Shown here piece after piece: positions 1 through 9,154 of a stretch of DNA of 64,000 nucleotides. The first letter of the stretch is position 1; each line of letters opens with the position of its first letter. The translations under genes were made by a program, and so were the position numbers. Source of the DNA: Croceitalea marina (GTDB lineage Bacteria > Bacteroidota > Bacteroidia > Flavobacteriales > Flavobacteriaceae); assembly GCF_042684265.1 (NCBI RefSeq), contig NZ_JBHULB010000016.1, forward strand, positions 1 to 64,000, written 5' to 3'. The notes beneath the pieces were generated by a model. That model was not told the DNA's origin. It saw only the letters and a list, made by a program, of their open reading frames with translations, and searched no databases.

Positions 1-2366
1 TTAACGATAACATCATTGAGCCACAAGAGGCCTATACGGTAACTCTAAATAGTACCACCGATCCACTGGTGCCTATCAACGATGGTACAGCAAACGGTAT
101 CATCAACGATGATGACAACAATCCGGGAGTGACTGGCATTGCCTTTACCAACACCAATGTAATTGTTACTGAGGGTAGCGATGCTTTCGCTAGATTCACA
201 GTAACAATTACTGGTAATATTTCAGAAAATGTCACTGTAGATTATGTAACGAATAATGGTACTGCAATGGACGGCAGCGATATGACCACTCAATCAGGCA
301 CTATTACCTTTACGCCCACCGTGAATTCATTTGATATTGATATTCCAATTTTAAATGACAACATCATTGAACCAACTGAGGAATTTACAGTTGTACTTTC
401 TAATATTCAATCTAATTTAGGAATCGGTTTTGTAGACGGCAACACTACCAATACTGCTACGGGTACTATTAATGATGATGATGATAGCGACCCATCTTTA
501 GGTGTTCAGTTCGATATCACCAGTATTGATGTAAATGAAGATGCAGGTACCGTTTCTCTTGATGTTGTCTTAAATGCTGATGTGCAAGATGAATTTACTG
601 TAGAATATCACTCTACTGCCGGTACAGCTACTGATGCTTTTGACTATACCGGTATTGTCAGTGGTACACAAACATTAACTTTTGGTGGGGCTAATGCTAA
701 TACACAAACAATTACTATCCCTATCATTGATGATGTCATCATTGAAGATACTGAAGACTTTAATGTTATATTAAGTAATATATCAACAACTCTTGTAACT
801 ATTCTTACGAATGATACGGCTACTGTAAATATCATCGATAATGATGGTAACGAAGGTTGGCCAGAAGATATGACTATTGAGGCTTGCGATACTATTCCTC
901 CTGCTGAGGATATTACTTCAACTAGTGCTTGTACTATTACTGTAGTACTAGTAGAAACTGTTGATGGGGATACAGATTCTTGTCCTACAGAATATACAAT
1001 TACCAGAACTTGGACTATTACCGATTGTGTTGGTAATGTTCGTGAGCATGTTCAAATAATTACCATAGAAGATACTATTGCACCTACTTTTGTGGAAGCA
1101 CTTCCTACGGATATGACTGTACAATGTGATAGTGTACCTGATGCTGATGTATTGACTGCTATTGATAGCTGTGAACCTAACATGGTAGTTGATTTTGCGG
1201 AAACTATCACTGATAGTGATTCATGTCCTTCAGATTATATCATTACTAGAACATGGACAGTTTCTGACTGTGCCGGTAATAATGTTTCACATACACAAAC
1301 CATCATAGTAGAAGATACTGTAGCTCCAACTTTTGTAGAAGAGTTACCTCAGAGCATGACAGTACTTTGTAACGAAGTTCCTGATGCAGTAACCCTTACC
1401 GCCATTGACAATTGCGATAGTAACATTGTGGTAGACTTTACAGAAACTACAACTAATGATGCAAATTGTTTGAGCGGGTATACTGTTACAAGAGTTTGGA
1501 CTACTATCGATTGTGCCGGAAATACCGTTTCACATACTCAAATAATCACTATTGAGCCTACTGGACCTATTACAGCTAGTGATTATGAAGAGGAGGTTAC
1601 TATTCTTTGTGGAGAGGAAATACCTCCTGTACCAGAATTAACCTTTATGGGTGGTTGCGGTAACTATACTGTAGTCTTTAACGAAGTAAGACAAGATGCT
1701 ACTGATGGTTCTGAAGATTTTATGTTAATCAGAACTTGGAATGTAACTGATTCTTGTGGTAATACAGCTTCTTTTGAACAAATCATATTTGTATTCCAAC
1801 CCCAGTTGGAAGAGGTTACTATAGATATCTGTATTGAAGATGAGGCTATTGATTTAATCAATTACCTACCTGAGTCTTTTGATACCAATGGAACCTTTGA
1901 AGTGCTTGAAGGTGATGTTACGCTTAATGGTAGCTTGTTTGACCCGCTTGACCATTTACCTGGTGAGTACAAAATAGCCTACAGCTCTATTGAAGGGGAC
2001 TGTAAATATTATGTAGACTTTACTATAGTAGTTAATACAGATTGTGTACCGTGCAGTAGAGATCAAATTGAAATTTCTGAAGCTGTAACCGCAAATGGAG
2101 ACGGAATTAATGATTATTTTGAAATACGGGGTGTAGAATTCTGCCAGTTTACTTTTGATGTTGAGATATTCAACAGATGGGGAGACAAAGTGTATGAGGC
2201 CAAAGATTATCAAAATGATTGGAACGGTTCTTCACCAAGTGGTTCTTTTGGTTCCTCAGGAGTTTTACCCTCCGGAACATACTATTACGTTATCAATGCC
2301 GTTGATAACGAACTTGGAACACCACTAAAACCCTTTAACGGTTTTATTTATCTAGGAACCAAGTAA
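1..2366 (+). CDS. SprB-like surface adhesin, C-terminal part, with type B T9SS sorting domain (5' partial)
   Basis: The frame is open from base 3, so the N-terminus lies outside the window; about 787 residues are visible. Calx-beta-like repeats come first, each ending in an acidic stretch such as TGTINDDDD, up to about base 850. Next are four repeats of about 80 residues, each with several Cys and a recurring ITRTWTxxDCxGN motif (bases 870-1800). Last is a gliding-motility-associated domain (TANGDGINDYFEI, FNRWGDKVYE; from about base 2080), which is the type B T9SS sorting signal. Such proteins are exported across the outer membrane by T9SS and act as adhesins. The acidic repeats probably bind Ca2+ (inference). 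A PorP/SprF gene follows, as expected for type B cargo. Internal start codons such as the GTG at base 69 are not the real start. Confidence 0.9.
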   Translation, partial: NDNIIEPQEAYTVTLNSTTDPLVPINDGTANGIINDDDNNPGVTGIAFTNTNVIVTEGSDAFARFTVTITGNISENVTVDYVTNNGTAMDGSDMTTQSGTITFTPTVNSFDIDIPILNDNIIEPTEEFTVVLSNIQSNLGIGFVDGNTTNTATGTINDDDDSDPSLGVQFDITSIDVNEDAGTVSLDVVLNADVQDEFTVEYHSTAGTATDAFDYTGIVSGTQTLTFGGANANTQTITIPIIDDVIIEDTEDFNVILSNISTTLVTILTNDTATVNIIDNDGNEGWPEDMTIEACDTIPPAEDITSTSACTITVVLVETVDGDTDSCPTEYTITRTWTITDCVGNVREHVQIITIEDTIAPTFVEALPTDMTVQCDSVPDADVLTAIDSCEPNMVVDFAETITDSDSCPSDYIITRTWTVSDCAGNNVSHTQTIIVEDTVAPTFVEELPQSMTVLCNEVPDAVTLTAIDNCDSNIVVDFTETTTNDANCLSGYTVTRVWTTIDCAGNTVSHTQIITIEPTGPITASDYEEEVTILCGEEIPPVPELTFMGGCGNYTVVFNEVRQDATDGSEDFMLIRTWNVTDSCGNTASFEQIIFVFQPQLEEVTIDICIEDEAIDLINYLPESFDTNGTFEVLEGDVTLNGSLFDPLDHLPGEYKIAYSSIEGDCKYYVDFTIVVNTDCVPCSRDQIEISEAVTANGDGINDYFEIRGVEFCQFTFDVEIFNRWGDKVYEAKDYQNDWNGSSPSGSFGSSGVLPSGTYYYVINAVDNELGTPLKPFNGFIYLGTK

Positions 2367-2373
2367 AAATTAT

Positions 2374-2397
2374 AAGGGGCTATAATTAGCCCCTTTT
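2374..2397 (+). terminator. Rho-independent terminator of the surface adhesin gene
   Basis: A perfect 9-bp stem (AAGGGGCTA/TAGCCCCTT) with a 4-base loop and a short T run begins 8 bases after the stop codon. The next 213 bases to porP hold no convincing gene; the longest ATG frame there is about 29 codons. Confidence 0.85.
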
Positions 2398-2610
2398 ATC
2401 AAACCTTTTTAATTTATCTGAGTATGCCATATGTAATTAGTATTTACATTCAACGTGAGAAAAAAACCTTTAAACGAAACTATATTCCTACAACGACAAT
2501 AAAATCTATTTAGACGTATAAATTATTGATTATGAGTAATTTTTACGCTATTTGTACTGAAAATAGACCCCAATTTATTTTCACCATTAAATAAAACTTA
2601 ACCCAAGCGC

Positions 2611-3522
2611 ATGAAAATTGTAAATGCTATTTTGTTGTTTTTGCTGCTCTCTTTGTCTTCCATTATGAGCGCACAGCAACTTCCACAGTTTACGCAGTAC
2701 ATGTTTAATACCATCTCTATAAACCCTGCTTACGCTGGTAGTAGGGAAAAATTGAATATAACAGCATTACATAGACAACAATGGGAAGGTGTTGAGGAAA
2801 ACCCGGTAACAAGTACATTTTCTATACATTCACCTTTACGTAATGACAAAATAGGTATTGGTTTTACCTATATCAATGATCATTTGGGTTTTGAAGACAC
2901 TAATTTTTTATATGGAGATTTTTCATATACTTTGCCTATTTCTTATGAAGCAAATCTTTCATTTGGTTTAAAAGGAGGGTTTACAAATTACTCCCGTCCG
3001 CAAATTGGTGATGGTTCTGATTCAGAATTAGTTCCAGTAAATCAATGGACTCCTAATATGGGAGCTGGTGTATATGTTAGTTCAGACAGGTGGTATGCAG
3101 GATTTTCTGCACCTAGGTTTTTTGAAACCAATTTTATGGATGGAGAGTTTGAAGGAGTCGGTAATGTAAGTTATTATGCAATTGCAGGAATAGTAATGGA
3201 CCTTTCTCTAGATTTTAAATTTAGACCTTCTGTAATTTCAAAATTTACTAATGGATCACCTGCAACTTATGACGTAACCGCAGGCTTTTTAGCATATGAA
3301 AAATTCTGGTTTGGAGCTTCTTATCGTTTTAATGATGCTTCCAACTTTGGTGCTTTTATGGACTATCAAATCAGTAAGGATTTTAGATTGGGGTATGCAT
3401 ATGACCTTCCAAGGGGGGACTTTAGGAATAGTCTTGGAGCAAGCGGAACCCATGAAATAATACTAATTTTTGAGTTGGGCAAACGCAATCCCGGTGTATT
3501 CAAGTCTCCAAGATACTTCTAA
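2611..3522 (+). CDS. PorP/SprF family type IX secretion system membrane protein
   Basis: This 303-residue protein has an N-terminal signal peptide (LLLSLSSIMSAQQ) followed by the family's usual opening QLPQFTQYMFNTISINPAYAGS, with the NPAYAG motif about 40 residues in. The rest alternates short amphipathic strands, as in an outer-membrane beta-barrel. SprF of Flavobacterium johnsoniae is needed to secrete the adhesin SprB, and other SprF-like proteins pair with cargo carrying type B sorting domains. The upstream gene is such a cargo, so this copy is probably its dedicated export partner (inference from order). The OmpA-family gene follows after 16 bases and is probably co-transcribed. Confidence 0.93.
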   Translation: MKIVNAILLFLLLSLSSIMSAQQLPQFTQYMFNTISINPAYAGSREKLNITALHRQQWEGVEENPVTSTFSIHSPLRNDKIGIGFTYINDHLGFEDTNFLYGDFSYTLPISYEANLSFGLKGGFTNYSRPQIGDGSDSELVPVNQWTPNMGAGVYVSSDRWYAGFSAPRFFETNFMDGEFEGVGNVSYYAIAGIVMDLSLDFKFRPSVISKFTNGSPATYDVTAGFLAYEKFWFGASYRFNDASNFGAFMDYQISKDFRLGYAYDLPRGDFRNSLGASGTHEIILIFELGKRNPGVFKSPRYF

Positions 3523-3538
3523 CCCAAATACCTACGCT

Positions 3539-5485
3539 ATGAAAACATTTATCAAATTTTCTTTGATACTGATTCTTGCAGTATCAACACAACAAATAGC
3601 CGCTCAATCAGGAGTACAGAGAAAAGCAGATTACTATTTTAGCTTGTTTTCCTATGCCAAGGCAATTCCATTATATGAACATATGTTGGAGCGAGGGTTC
3701 AACACTACCCACGCACACAAGCAATTGGCGGAATCTTATCTGTTGATAAGGGATTTTAACAAAGCAATGCCACATTTTGAGGCGGTTATCAACAACCCAG
3801 ACATACCCACAGACTATTATTTTAAGTATGCAATGGCATTGCATAGTGATGGGCAAATAGATGAAGCATCAAAATGGTTAAAGAAATATAAAAGGCACAA
3901 CAAGCAAGATTCTAGGGCCAAAAGGTTTCTTGAAGACGGGAATTTTGCATCTGTGGTCTTTAACAGTAGAGAACGCTATGATGTAACAGAGCTTCATTTT
4001 AATACATCTGGAAGTGATTTTGGCTCTTTTGTACACCAAGGAAAATTATACTTTTCCTCAACAAGAGAAGATGAGGGTTCAGAAAAACTCTATGGTTGGA
4101 ACAACGAACCATGGTTGGATATCTTTACCGTTCCAGAAGGAAGCACCTCGGCAGTTCCTAAACTTTTGGGAGGGGATGTAAACTCAAAATACCATGAAAG
4201 TTCTTTGGTCTTTACTACAGATTACAAAAAAGACACGGTCATGTATTTTACCAGGAACAACTACTTTAAAAACAAAGAAAGTTATGGTCTGGAGAAAGAC
4301 AACAACTTAAAAATATTTAAAGCTGAATATATTGATGGTGAGTGGAAAACCGTTAAAAGCTTACGTATCAATAGTGATTATTATTCTACGGGACATCCTG
4401 CTATAAGCCCAGACGGAAAACGCCTGTATTTTGCTTCCGATAGACCAGGGGGTTACGGTGGAACGGACATTTACTATTCTGAAATACATGATAGGGGCGG
4501 AATCATGAAACCTGTAAACGCAGGACCAATCATTAATACTGAAGGCGATGAAATGTTCCCATTTGTGAATCCGGAGGGCAAACTCTTCTTTTCCTCAGAT
4601 GGTCATGTAGGGTTTGGACAACTAGATATATTCTCTACTATTGTTGATGTGGACGGTAATTTTGTGGACGTAATAAATTTGGGGAGACCCATTAACAGTA
4701 GCGCCGATGACTTTAGTTTTTATGCTGAGAAAAACGGTATAAACGGCTATATAAGTTCTAATAGAAAGGGAGGAAAAGGAAGTGATGATATTTATAGATT
4801 CGAGTTTACACCATCGCTAGCGGTAGAAGGTATCGTAAGAGATGCCGTAAACAATCAACCGCTAGATAACGTTGCAATTTCTTTATTTGATCAAAAGACC
4901 AAAGAAAAGGTTGGGGAGACCTTAACTGATGAGAATGGAAAATATAGAATGTTTATCAGCAGAAAAAGGAACTATATGATTGAAGCTGTACGAAAGACTC
5001 ACCCCCATAAAAACGTCTTTTTTAACACACAGGATGTTAGCCGGTCAACAAAAATAAAAACAGTGGACATTATGCTGGAACCTGTTTTGGATGTAAAACT
5101 TTTGGCAGGTCTCAATAAAATTTACTTTGATTTTAATAAAAGTGACATAAGACCTGATGCCGCCCAAGAATTGGATAAGGTTGTAAAATTAATGACCGTA
5201 ACATATCCCCAAATGATCATAAAATTAGAAGCGCATACAGACCCTGTTGGTAGTCATGCCTATAATGATGGATTATCTCAAAGAAGGGCAAAATCCACTT
5301 ATGACTATCTCATTGCCAATGGTGTTCCAAAACACCATATCCTATCCTTTAAAGGGTACGGAAAACGTAAGCCCATTAATGAGTGTACCAGTAAGGAAGA
5401 CTGCTCGCCAGAAGAATTGGAACTGAACAGAAGAACAGAATTCCCGGTAATTCAAATAAAAGGGCAGGCAGTGAACGCCAAGTAA
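3539..5485 (+). CDS. OmpA-family protein with TPR, PD40 and regulatory domains
   Basis: This 648-residue envelope protein has a signal peptide (FSLILILAVSTQQIAAQ). The start at 3539 is preferred because the longer frame from 3470 overlaps the preceding gene and hides this signal. Order of regions: TPR-like helices (about residues 25-140), PD40/WD40-like beta-propeller strands with SPDGKRLYFASDRPGG-type motifs (about 150-420), a carboxypeptidase-regulatory Ig-like domain (about 430-515), and a C-terminal OmpA peptidoglycan-binding domain (IYFDFNKSDIRPDAA, LSQRRAKSTYDYL). Related proteins such as PorE anchor T9SS parts to peptidoglycan. Its place after PorP/SprF is a common flavobacterial arrangement and suggests support for secretion or anchoring of the upstream adhesin. 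Confidence 0.9.
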   Translation: MKTFIKFSLILILAVSTQQIAAQSGVQRKADYYFSLFSYAKAIPLYEHMLERGFNTTHAHKQLAESYLLIRDFNKAMPHFEAVINNPDIPTDYYFKYAMALHSDGQIDEASKWLKKYKRHNKQDSRAKRFLEDGNFASVVFNSRERYDVTELHFNTSGSDFGSFVHQGKLYFSSTREDEGSEKLYGWNNEPWLDIFTVPEGSTSAVPKLLGGDVNSKYHESSLVFTTDYKKDTVMYFTRNNYFKNKESYGLEKDNNLKIFKAEYIDGEWKTVKSLRINSDYYSTGHPAISPDGKRLYFASDRPGGYGGTDIYYSEIHDRGGIMKPVNAGPIINTEGDEMFPFVNPEGKLFFSSDGHVGFGQLDIFSTIVDVDGNFVDVINLGRPINSSADDFSFYAEKNGINGYISSNRKGGKGSDDIYRFEFTPSLAVEGIVRDAVNNQPLDNVAISLFDQKTKEKVGETLTDENGKYRMFISRKRNYMIEAVRKTHPHKNVFFNTQDVSRSTKIKTVDIMLEPVLDVKLLAGLNKIYFDFNKSDIRPDAAQELDKVVKLMTVTYPQMIIKLEAHTDPVGSHAYNDGLSQRRAKSTYDYLIANGVPKHHILSFKGYGKRKPINECTSKEDCSPEELELNRRTEFPVIQIKGQAVNAK

Positions 5486-5505
5486 CATTAGAGTTGAAAG
5501 TAATT

Positions 5506-5534
5506 AAAGCATCCGCTCAAAACGGATGCTTTTT
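5506..5534. terminator. Bidirectional terminator between OmpA-family gene and MscS-like gene
   Basis: The inverted repeat AAAGCATCCG/CGGATGCTTT has a 7-base loop. A T run follows on the plus strand, and the hairpin sits 3 bases past the stop of the convergent minus-strand gene. It probably serves both genes, though the plus-strand T tract is stronger. Confidence 0.8.
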
Positions 5535-5537
5535 TAT

Positions 5538-6356
5538 TTAAGATTTTATCTCAACGTGCTGTGAGACTACATCGTTTATAGGTATTACCGTTTTACCAGT
5601 CTTAGTTTTAAGCGTCAATGTGATATTATCGATAGCATCAATGGTACCTTCTATATCACCAATAGCAATTTTATCACCTACAGCATAATTTTTTCTGGTG
5701 TAAAACATCTTCAGCACATCTGAGAAAACATCTCTAGAACCTAAACCAAAACCAAGTGCTGCCGCAAATAAAAAGGCTCCTAGAATCATTGTAAAATTGC
5801 TGGTGATAATCTCTGTATCAATACCTGCTTGGTTAAGCGCGGTGATAGATATAAAGAAAGTAATCAAATAAAACAAAATGCTACTTATCGCTTTTGACCC
5901 TCCAATACCCATAGAGTTAAATAAGGCCAGGGTACCTTTCTTTACCAGATTTGCCAAATACAGGCCTCCTGCAAAAATAAAAATGGCACTTAATAAAGTT
6001 GGCAAATATGCTAAAATTGAAATAATACCTTCGGAAATGGCTTTTAAGCCAATTACATCTGCGATGACGATGGTAAAAACCAAAATCAAAAGTATTTTGA
6101 CCGCACCAAGAATTATCTTGAGTAAATCAACTTTGATTTCTTTGTCTCCCATGAGTTTTGCATCGGTAATCTTCTTAGAAAGTGCATCTATCTTAGCCGC
6201 CTTCAAAACACGTTTTACAACAAATAAAATTACTTTTAATAGTATCCATGCTACGATAAGACCTAGAACACCAATTATTAACTGCGGTAGTAACTGTACT
6301 ACATTGGATAGCATATCACCTAGACTATCCGATAATACTTTTTGATATTTTTCCAT
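5538..6356 (-). CDS. MscS-like small-conductance mechanosensitive channel family protein
   Basis: A 272-residue inner-membrane protein. The N-terminal half holds four to five hydrophobic helices (for example QLIIGVLGLIVAWILLKVIL). The C-terminal part carries the MscS-type beta domain signature: a glycine/alanine-rich pore helix (LFAAALGFGLGSRDVFSDVL) and then YAVGDKIAIGDIEGTIDAID. MscS channels release solutes upon hypo-osmotic shock. The protein is short and lacks a large C-terminal vestibule, as in the minimal YnaI/CmpX-like branch. It is third in a minus-strand run behind an ECF sigma factor and a 62-residue gene, 27 bases downstream of the latter, so it may be co-transcribed with them. 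Confidence 0.85.
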   Translation of the reverse strand: MEKYQKVLSDSLGDMLSNVVQLLPQLIIGVLGLIVAWILLKVILFVVKRVLKAAKIDALSKKITDAKLMGDKEIKVDLLKIILGAVKILLILVFTIVIADVIGLKAISEGIISILAYLPTLLSAIFIFAGGLYLANLVKKGTLALFNSMGIGGSKAISSILFYLITFFISITALNQAGIDTEIITSNFTMILGAFLFAAALGFGLGSRDVFSDVLKMFYTRKNYAVGDKIAIGDIEGTIDAIDNITLTLKTKTGKTVIPINDVVSQHVEIKS

Positions 6357-6383
6357 GCTTCCTGATTTTATATTTTTGGTCGA

Positions 6384-6572
6384 TTATTTTCTTTTATTGG
6401 TTTTGAACATTCCTGATATAAGTGATGAATAGTTTGAGGTTACCAAAATAGCCATATCCATGATAAGCTTAGCAACGGCAATATCGTTCATTACCTTCTG
6501 CCGCATTTCTGGCGGTACTTCCCGTAACTTTCTATCCAGCTCCTTAAACGGATTTTTAAATTCGTTTGCCAT
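6384..6572 (-). CDS. Small conserved protein encoded directly behind the ECF sigma factor
   Basis: A 62-residue protein rich in charged residues, with a moderately hydrophobic stretch near its C-terminus (LIMDMAILVTSNYSSLISGMF) and a basic tail (KTNKRK). Its start codon directly abuts the stop of the sigma factor gene, with no spacer, which indicates translational coupling. I do not recognise a named family. The size and tight coupling would fit a small regulator or membrane tether for the sigma factor, but no zinc-binding anti-sigma motif is present and this role is a guess. Confidence 0.7.
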   Translation of the reverse strand: MANEFKNPFKELDRKLREVPPEMRQKVMNDIAVAKLIMDMAILVTSNYSSLISGMFKTNKRK

Positions 6573-7199
6573 CTATGATAAGGTATTATAGATTTCCAAT
6601 AGTTTAGCCTTTGCGCGTTTCAATCGCATTTTAATAGCACTCTCGCCCAACTCGAGTACTTCACTTAATTCTTTTATAGAAGCCCCATCTTGGTATTTTA
6701 ATAAAAGGATGGATTTATCTTCTGGTGAAACCAGTTCTAAGGCTTTCTCAAGCTTACTGGCCTTTAGTTCGTAAATACTCTCATCAGGCACTTCTTCCGT
6801 CAACCTATATTCAGCATCATCCATTGGTATCGAGTTATCGCTCATTTTACGCTGTTTGTTTCTGTTCACGTAATTAACACAGAAATTATAGGTAAAAGAA
6901 TATAACCAAGTTGAAAATTTTGAACGGCCCTTAAAAGAAGCCAGTTTAACAAATAACATCAAAAAAACATCTTGGGTAAGATCTTCAGCCTCATCTTTAG
7001 ATTTTGCAAAACCGTAACACTTATTGTAGACCATTTTCGAATAACGATCGTACAATACCCCAAAAAATAGCGCATTGTTATTAGCAACAATCTTTTGTAC
7101 TAATTCTTCGTCGGTGAATTGGCTATAAGCGTCGTCAGCTTTCAATGACCTCTTATCATGGTTTATTAAGATTAGAAACAGACGTTTTAAAAAAGTCAC
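6573..7199 (-). CDS. ECF-type RNA polymerase sigma factor
   Basis: A 208-residue sigma-70-family factor. Region 2 is clear (YDRYSKMVYNKCYGFAKS, then DEAEDLTQDVFLMLF and FSTWLYSFTYNFCVNYV). Region 4 is a helix-turn-helix (DGASIKELSEVLELGESAIK, MRLKRAKAKL). Group 4 sigma factors direct transcription of stress or envelope regulons and are usually held by an anti-sigma factor. None of the recognised types lies beside it; only the 62-residue gene is coupled to it. The lipoprotein gene at 7283 is divergent and could share the regulatory gap. The target regulon cannot be read from this sequence. Confidence 0.92.
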   Translation of the reverse strand: MTFLKRLFLILINHDKRSLKADDAYSQFTDEELVQKIVANNNALFFGVLYDRYSKMVYNKCYGFAKSKDEAEDLTQDVFLMLFVKLASFKGRSKFSTWLYSFTYNFCVNYVNRNKQRKMSDNSIPMDDAEYRLTEEVPDESIYELKASKLEKALELVSPEDKSILLLKYQDGASIKELSEVLELGESAIKMRLKRAKAKLLEIYNTLS

Positions 7200-7261
7200 T
7201 TTTACTTGGGTTTTAATTCGACAGGCTTACTGCTAATTTTCAATATAGGCTAAAAACCGCT

Positions 7262-7269
7262 TATATTTG
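7262..7269 (+). promoter_or_regulatory. Bacteroidota -7 box upstream of the 7283 lipoprotein gene
   Basis: TATATTTG matches the TAnnTTTG -7 consensus of Bacteroidota housekeeping promoters and lies 13 bases before the ATG. No clear -33 TTTG is seen at the usual distance. Confidence 0.5.
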
Positions 7270-7282
7270 ATAAAACTACCTC

Positions 7283-7966
7283 ATGAAATACATTAATACT
7301 ACAATAATCTGCTTTTTATTTCTGCTCACTATTAGCTGTAAAACCGATAAAAAAGAAGAGGCTAGAAAAGAAACTGAAGCTATTTCGATTTTAGAAAAAG
7401 TTGCCAATGCCCATGGGTATGAAAATTGGAAAAAAGTAAAACAGATTGCGTTCACGTTCAATGTAGATAGAGACTCTGCTCATTTTGAACGGAGTTGGGT
7501 ATGGAAGCCAAAAACCAACGATGTCATACACATTTCTAACGGTGATTCATTATTCTACAATAGAAAAAAAATGGACAGCATTGCCTATAAAACCAATGGC
7601 GGCTTTATTAATGACAGGTATTGGTTATTGGCCCCTTTTAATCTGATTTGGGATGCAGCTAATTTTGAATACACACATTCTGAGGGTGAAATGGCGCCAA
7701 TCGCCAAAAAACCTATGAACAAGTTAACTATAGTGTACAATACTGAAGGTGGATATACCCCTGGTGATGCCTATGATTTCTATTTTGAAGATGATTATTT
7801 AATTAAGGAATGGGTATTTAGAAAAGCCAATCAAGAAGAACCATCTATGACCACTACTTGGGAAAATTATATCGATCATAATGGATTCCATTTTGCTATG
7901 GACCATAAAAAACCAGAAGAAAATTTTAATCTATTTTTTGATAGAATTCAAACCGTTATGAAATAG
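7283..7966 (+). CDS. Conserved lipoprotein (DUF6503-like)
   Basis: A 227-residue protein with a lipoprotein signal peptide (CFLFLLTISC, lipid-modified Cys near residue 19) and a lysine/glutamate-rich linker. The body has many aromatic and beta-prone motifs (WKKVKQIAFTFNVDRDS, SWVWKPKTNDV, LLAPFNLIWD, GGYTPGDAYDFYFEDDYLI). It resembles a flavobacterial lipoprotein family I believe to be DUF6503, sometimes mislabelled as Hsp90; that name is from memory. The strand pattern suggests a LolA/outer-membrane-lipoprotein-sorting-like fold (inference). It ends one base before the convergent MFS gene. The function is unknown. Confidence 0.75.
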   Translation: MKYINTTIICFLFLLTISCKTDKKEEARKETEAISILEKVANAHGYENWKKVKQIAFTFNVDRDSAHFERSWVWKPKTNDVIHISNGDSLFYNRKKMDSIAYKTNGGFINDRYWLLAPFNLIWDAANFEYTHSEGEMAPIAKKPMNKLTIVYNTEGGYTPGDAYDFYFEDDYLIKEWVFRKANQEEPSMTTTWENYIDHNGFHFAMDHKKPEENFNLFFDRIQTVMK

Positions 7967-7967
7967 A

Positions 7968-9116
7968 TCATTTCTTTTTCGCATTCAAGATAAATGTAGT
8001 AGCCAGTACTAAAGCTGCACAACCTAACAATCCATAAAAACTTGTGACCAGCGAGAACTTTTCTGCGGTAAAGCCGAGAATTACCGGGCCTAACAGAAAA
8101 CCAAGATATCCCGTACCGGCTATAAATGCAACGCCCTGCGATGATTCTACGCCTTTTACGTTTCCACCAATTCTAAAAAGTTCGGGCACCATTACCGAAA
8201 AGCCCAGGCCATTTAAGGCGAACCCAATGATAGCCAAAACAGTATTTCCTGATAGTACAAAAGCGTAGCCAATTGCTGCTATTACAGCCCCAGCTCCAAC
8301 AATTTTAACCGAACCTATTTTTCCACTTATCCAATCGCCAAAAAATCTACCCAAGGTCATTGTGATAGAAAATGCCAAAAAACCAGCCCCTATCAAAAAT
8401 TCAGGTGCAAGAGTAATCTCTTTTAAATATAAACCGCTCCAATCTATGATAGCCCCTTCACTGCCCATACTTACAAAACCAATGATACCTAATATTAAAA
8501 GTGGTTTAAACAATTTAAAACTGAACGGTTCTTTTTCTATTGGTGCCGCTTTTACCTGATAGTAGTGCTTCTTTAAAGAAAAATTAATACTAAAAACGAT
8601 AATAGTGGTAATTAACATATGCAAAAAAGGATTACCTATTAAAGGAATTAAAAAACTGCCCAGACCAACCAAAATACCTCCAAGACTGAAAAAACCATGT
8701 GCCGCAGACATAAAGTTCTTCTTATCTTCTTTCTCAATTTCGGTAACCAAAGTATTCATTGCAATATCTAAAAGACCATTTGAAGCTCCCAGAAAAAACA
8801 AAGCAACACAAAGTGAATAATAGCTTGGAGCCAGCAAAGGAAAAAGCGCCATTGCACTATTCAAAACCACTGCGAACCATGTCGCCTTACCTACTCCTAA
8901 ACGATTTATAATTTTTGATGCGATAGGAAAAACAGTAAAAACACCAAGTGATAAAAAGAAAATGGCAATACCCAAGTCCGCTTTGTCAATGGCCAACTTT
9001 TCCTTGACCGTGGGTATATAAATTGCCCAGGTACCGAACCAAATATTTAGACTAGTAAATACAAAAGCGGGAGCAAAATATCGCGGATTGGAGAGTATTA
9101 AAAAGAGTGATTTCAA
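7968..9116 (-). CDS. Major facilitator superfamily transporter
   Basis: A 382-residue protein with about 12 hydrophobic segments. The loop after helix 2 (NRLGVGKATW) and the mid-protein region (LGRFFGDWISGKIG) match MFS loop signatures. It resembles the YbjJ/fucose-permease-like branch by its opening (LNIWFGTWAIYIPTVKEKL) and by AHGFFSLGGILVGLGS, but the substrate cannot be read from the sequence. It is probably an inner-membrane solute/proton symporter or efflux carrier. A GNAT acetyltransferase gene lies 38 bases upstream on the same strand and could be co-transcribed. Confidence 0.88.
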   Translation of the reverse strand: MKSLFLILSNPRYFAPAFVFTSLNIWFGTWAIYIPTVKEKLAIDKADLGIAIFFLSLGVFTVFPIASKIINRLGVGKATWFAVVLNSAMALFPLLAPSYYSLCVALFFLGASNGLLDIAMNTLVTEIEKEDKKNFMSAAHGFFSLGGILVGLGSFLIPLIGNPFLHMLITTIIVFSINFSLKKHYYQVKAAPIEKEPFSFKLFKPLLILGIIGFVSMGSEGAIIDWSGLYLKEITLAPEFLIGAGFLAFSITMTLGRFFGDWISGKIGSVKIVGAGAVIAAIGYAFVLSGNTVLAIIGFALNGLGFSVMVPELFRIGGNVKGVESSQGVAFIAGTGYLGFLLGPVILGFTAEKFSLVTSFYGLLGCAALVLATTFILNAKKK

Positions 9117-9154
9117 TTTTTTTGATTATTGGTTTTAAAAGCTGTATCCACCGT

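Noticed and set aside
3470..3538. Upstream start for the OmpA-family gene
   Set aside because: It overlaps the end of the PorP/SprF gene and would hide the signal peptide that begins at 3539.
5878..6345. 155-codon plus-strand frame opposite the MscS-like gene
   Set aside because: The minus-strand product has clear channel motifs and the plus frame has none.
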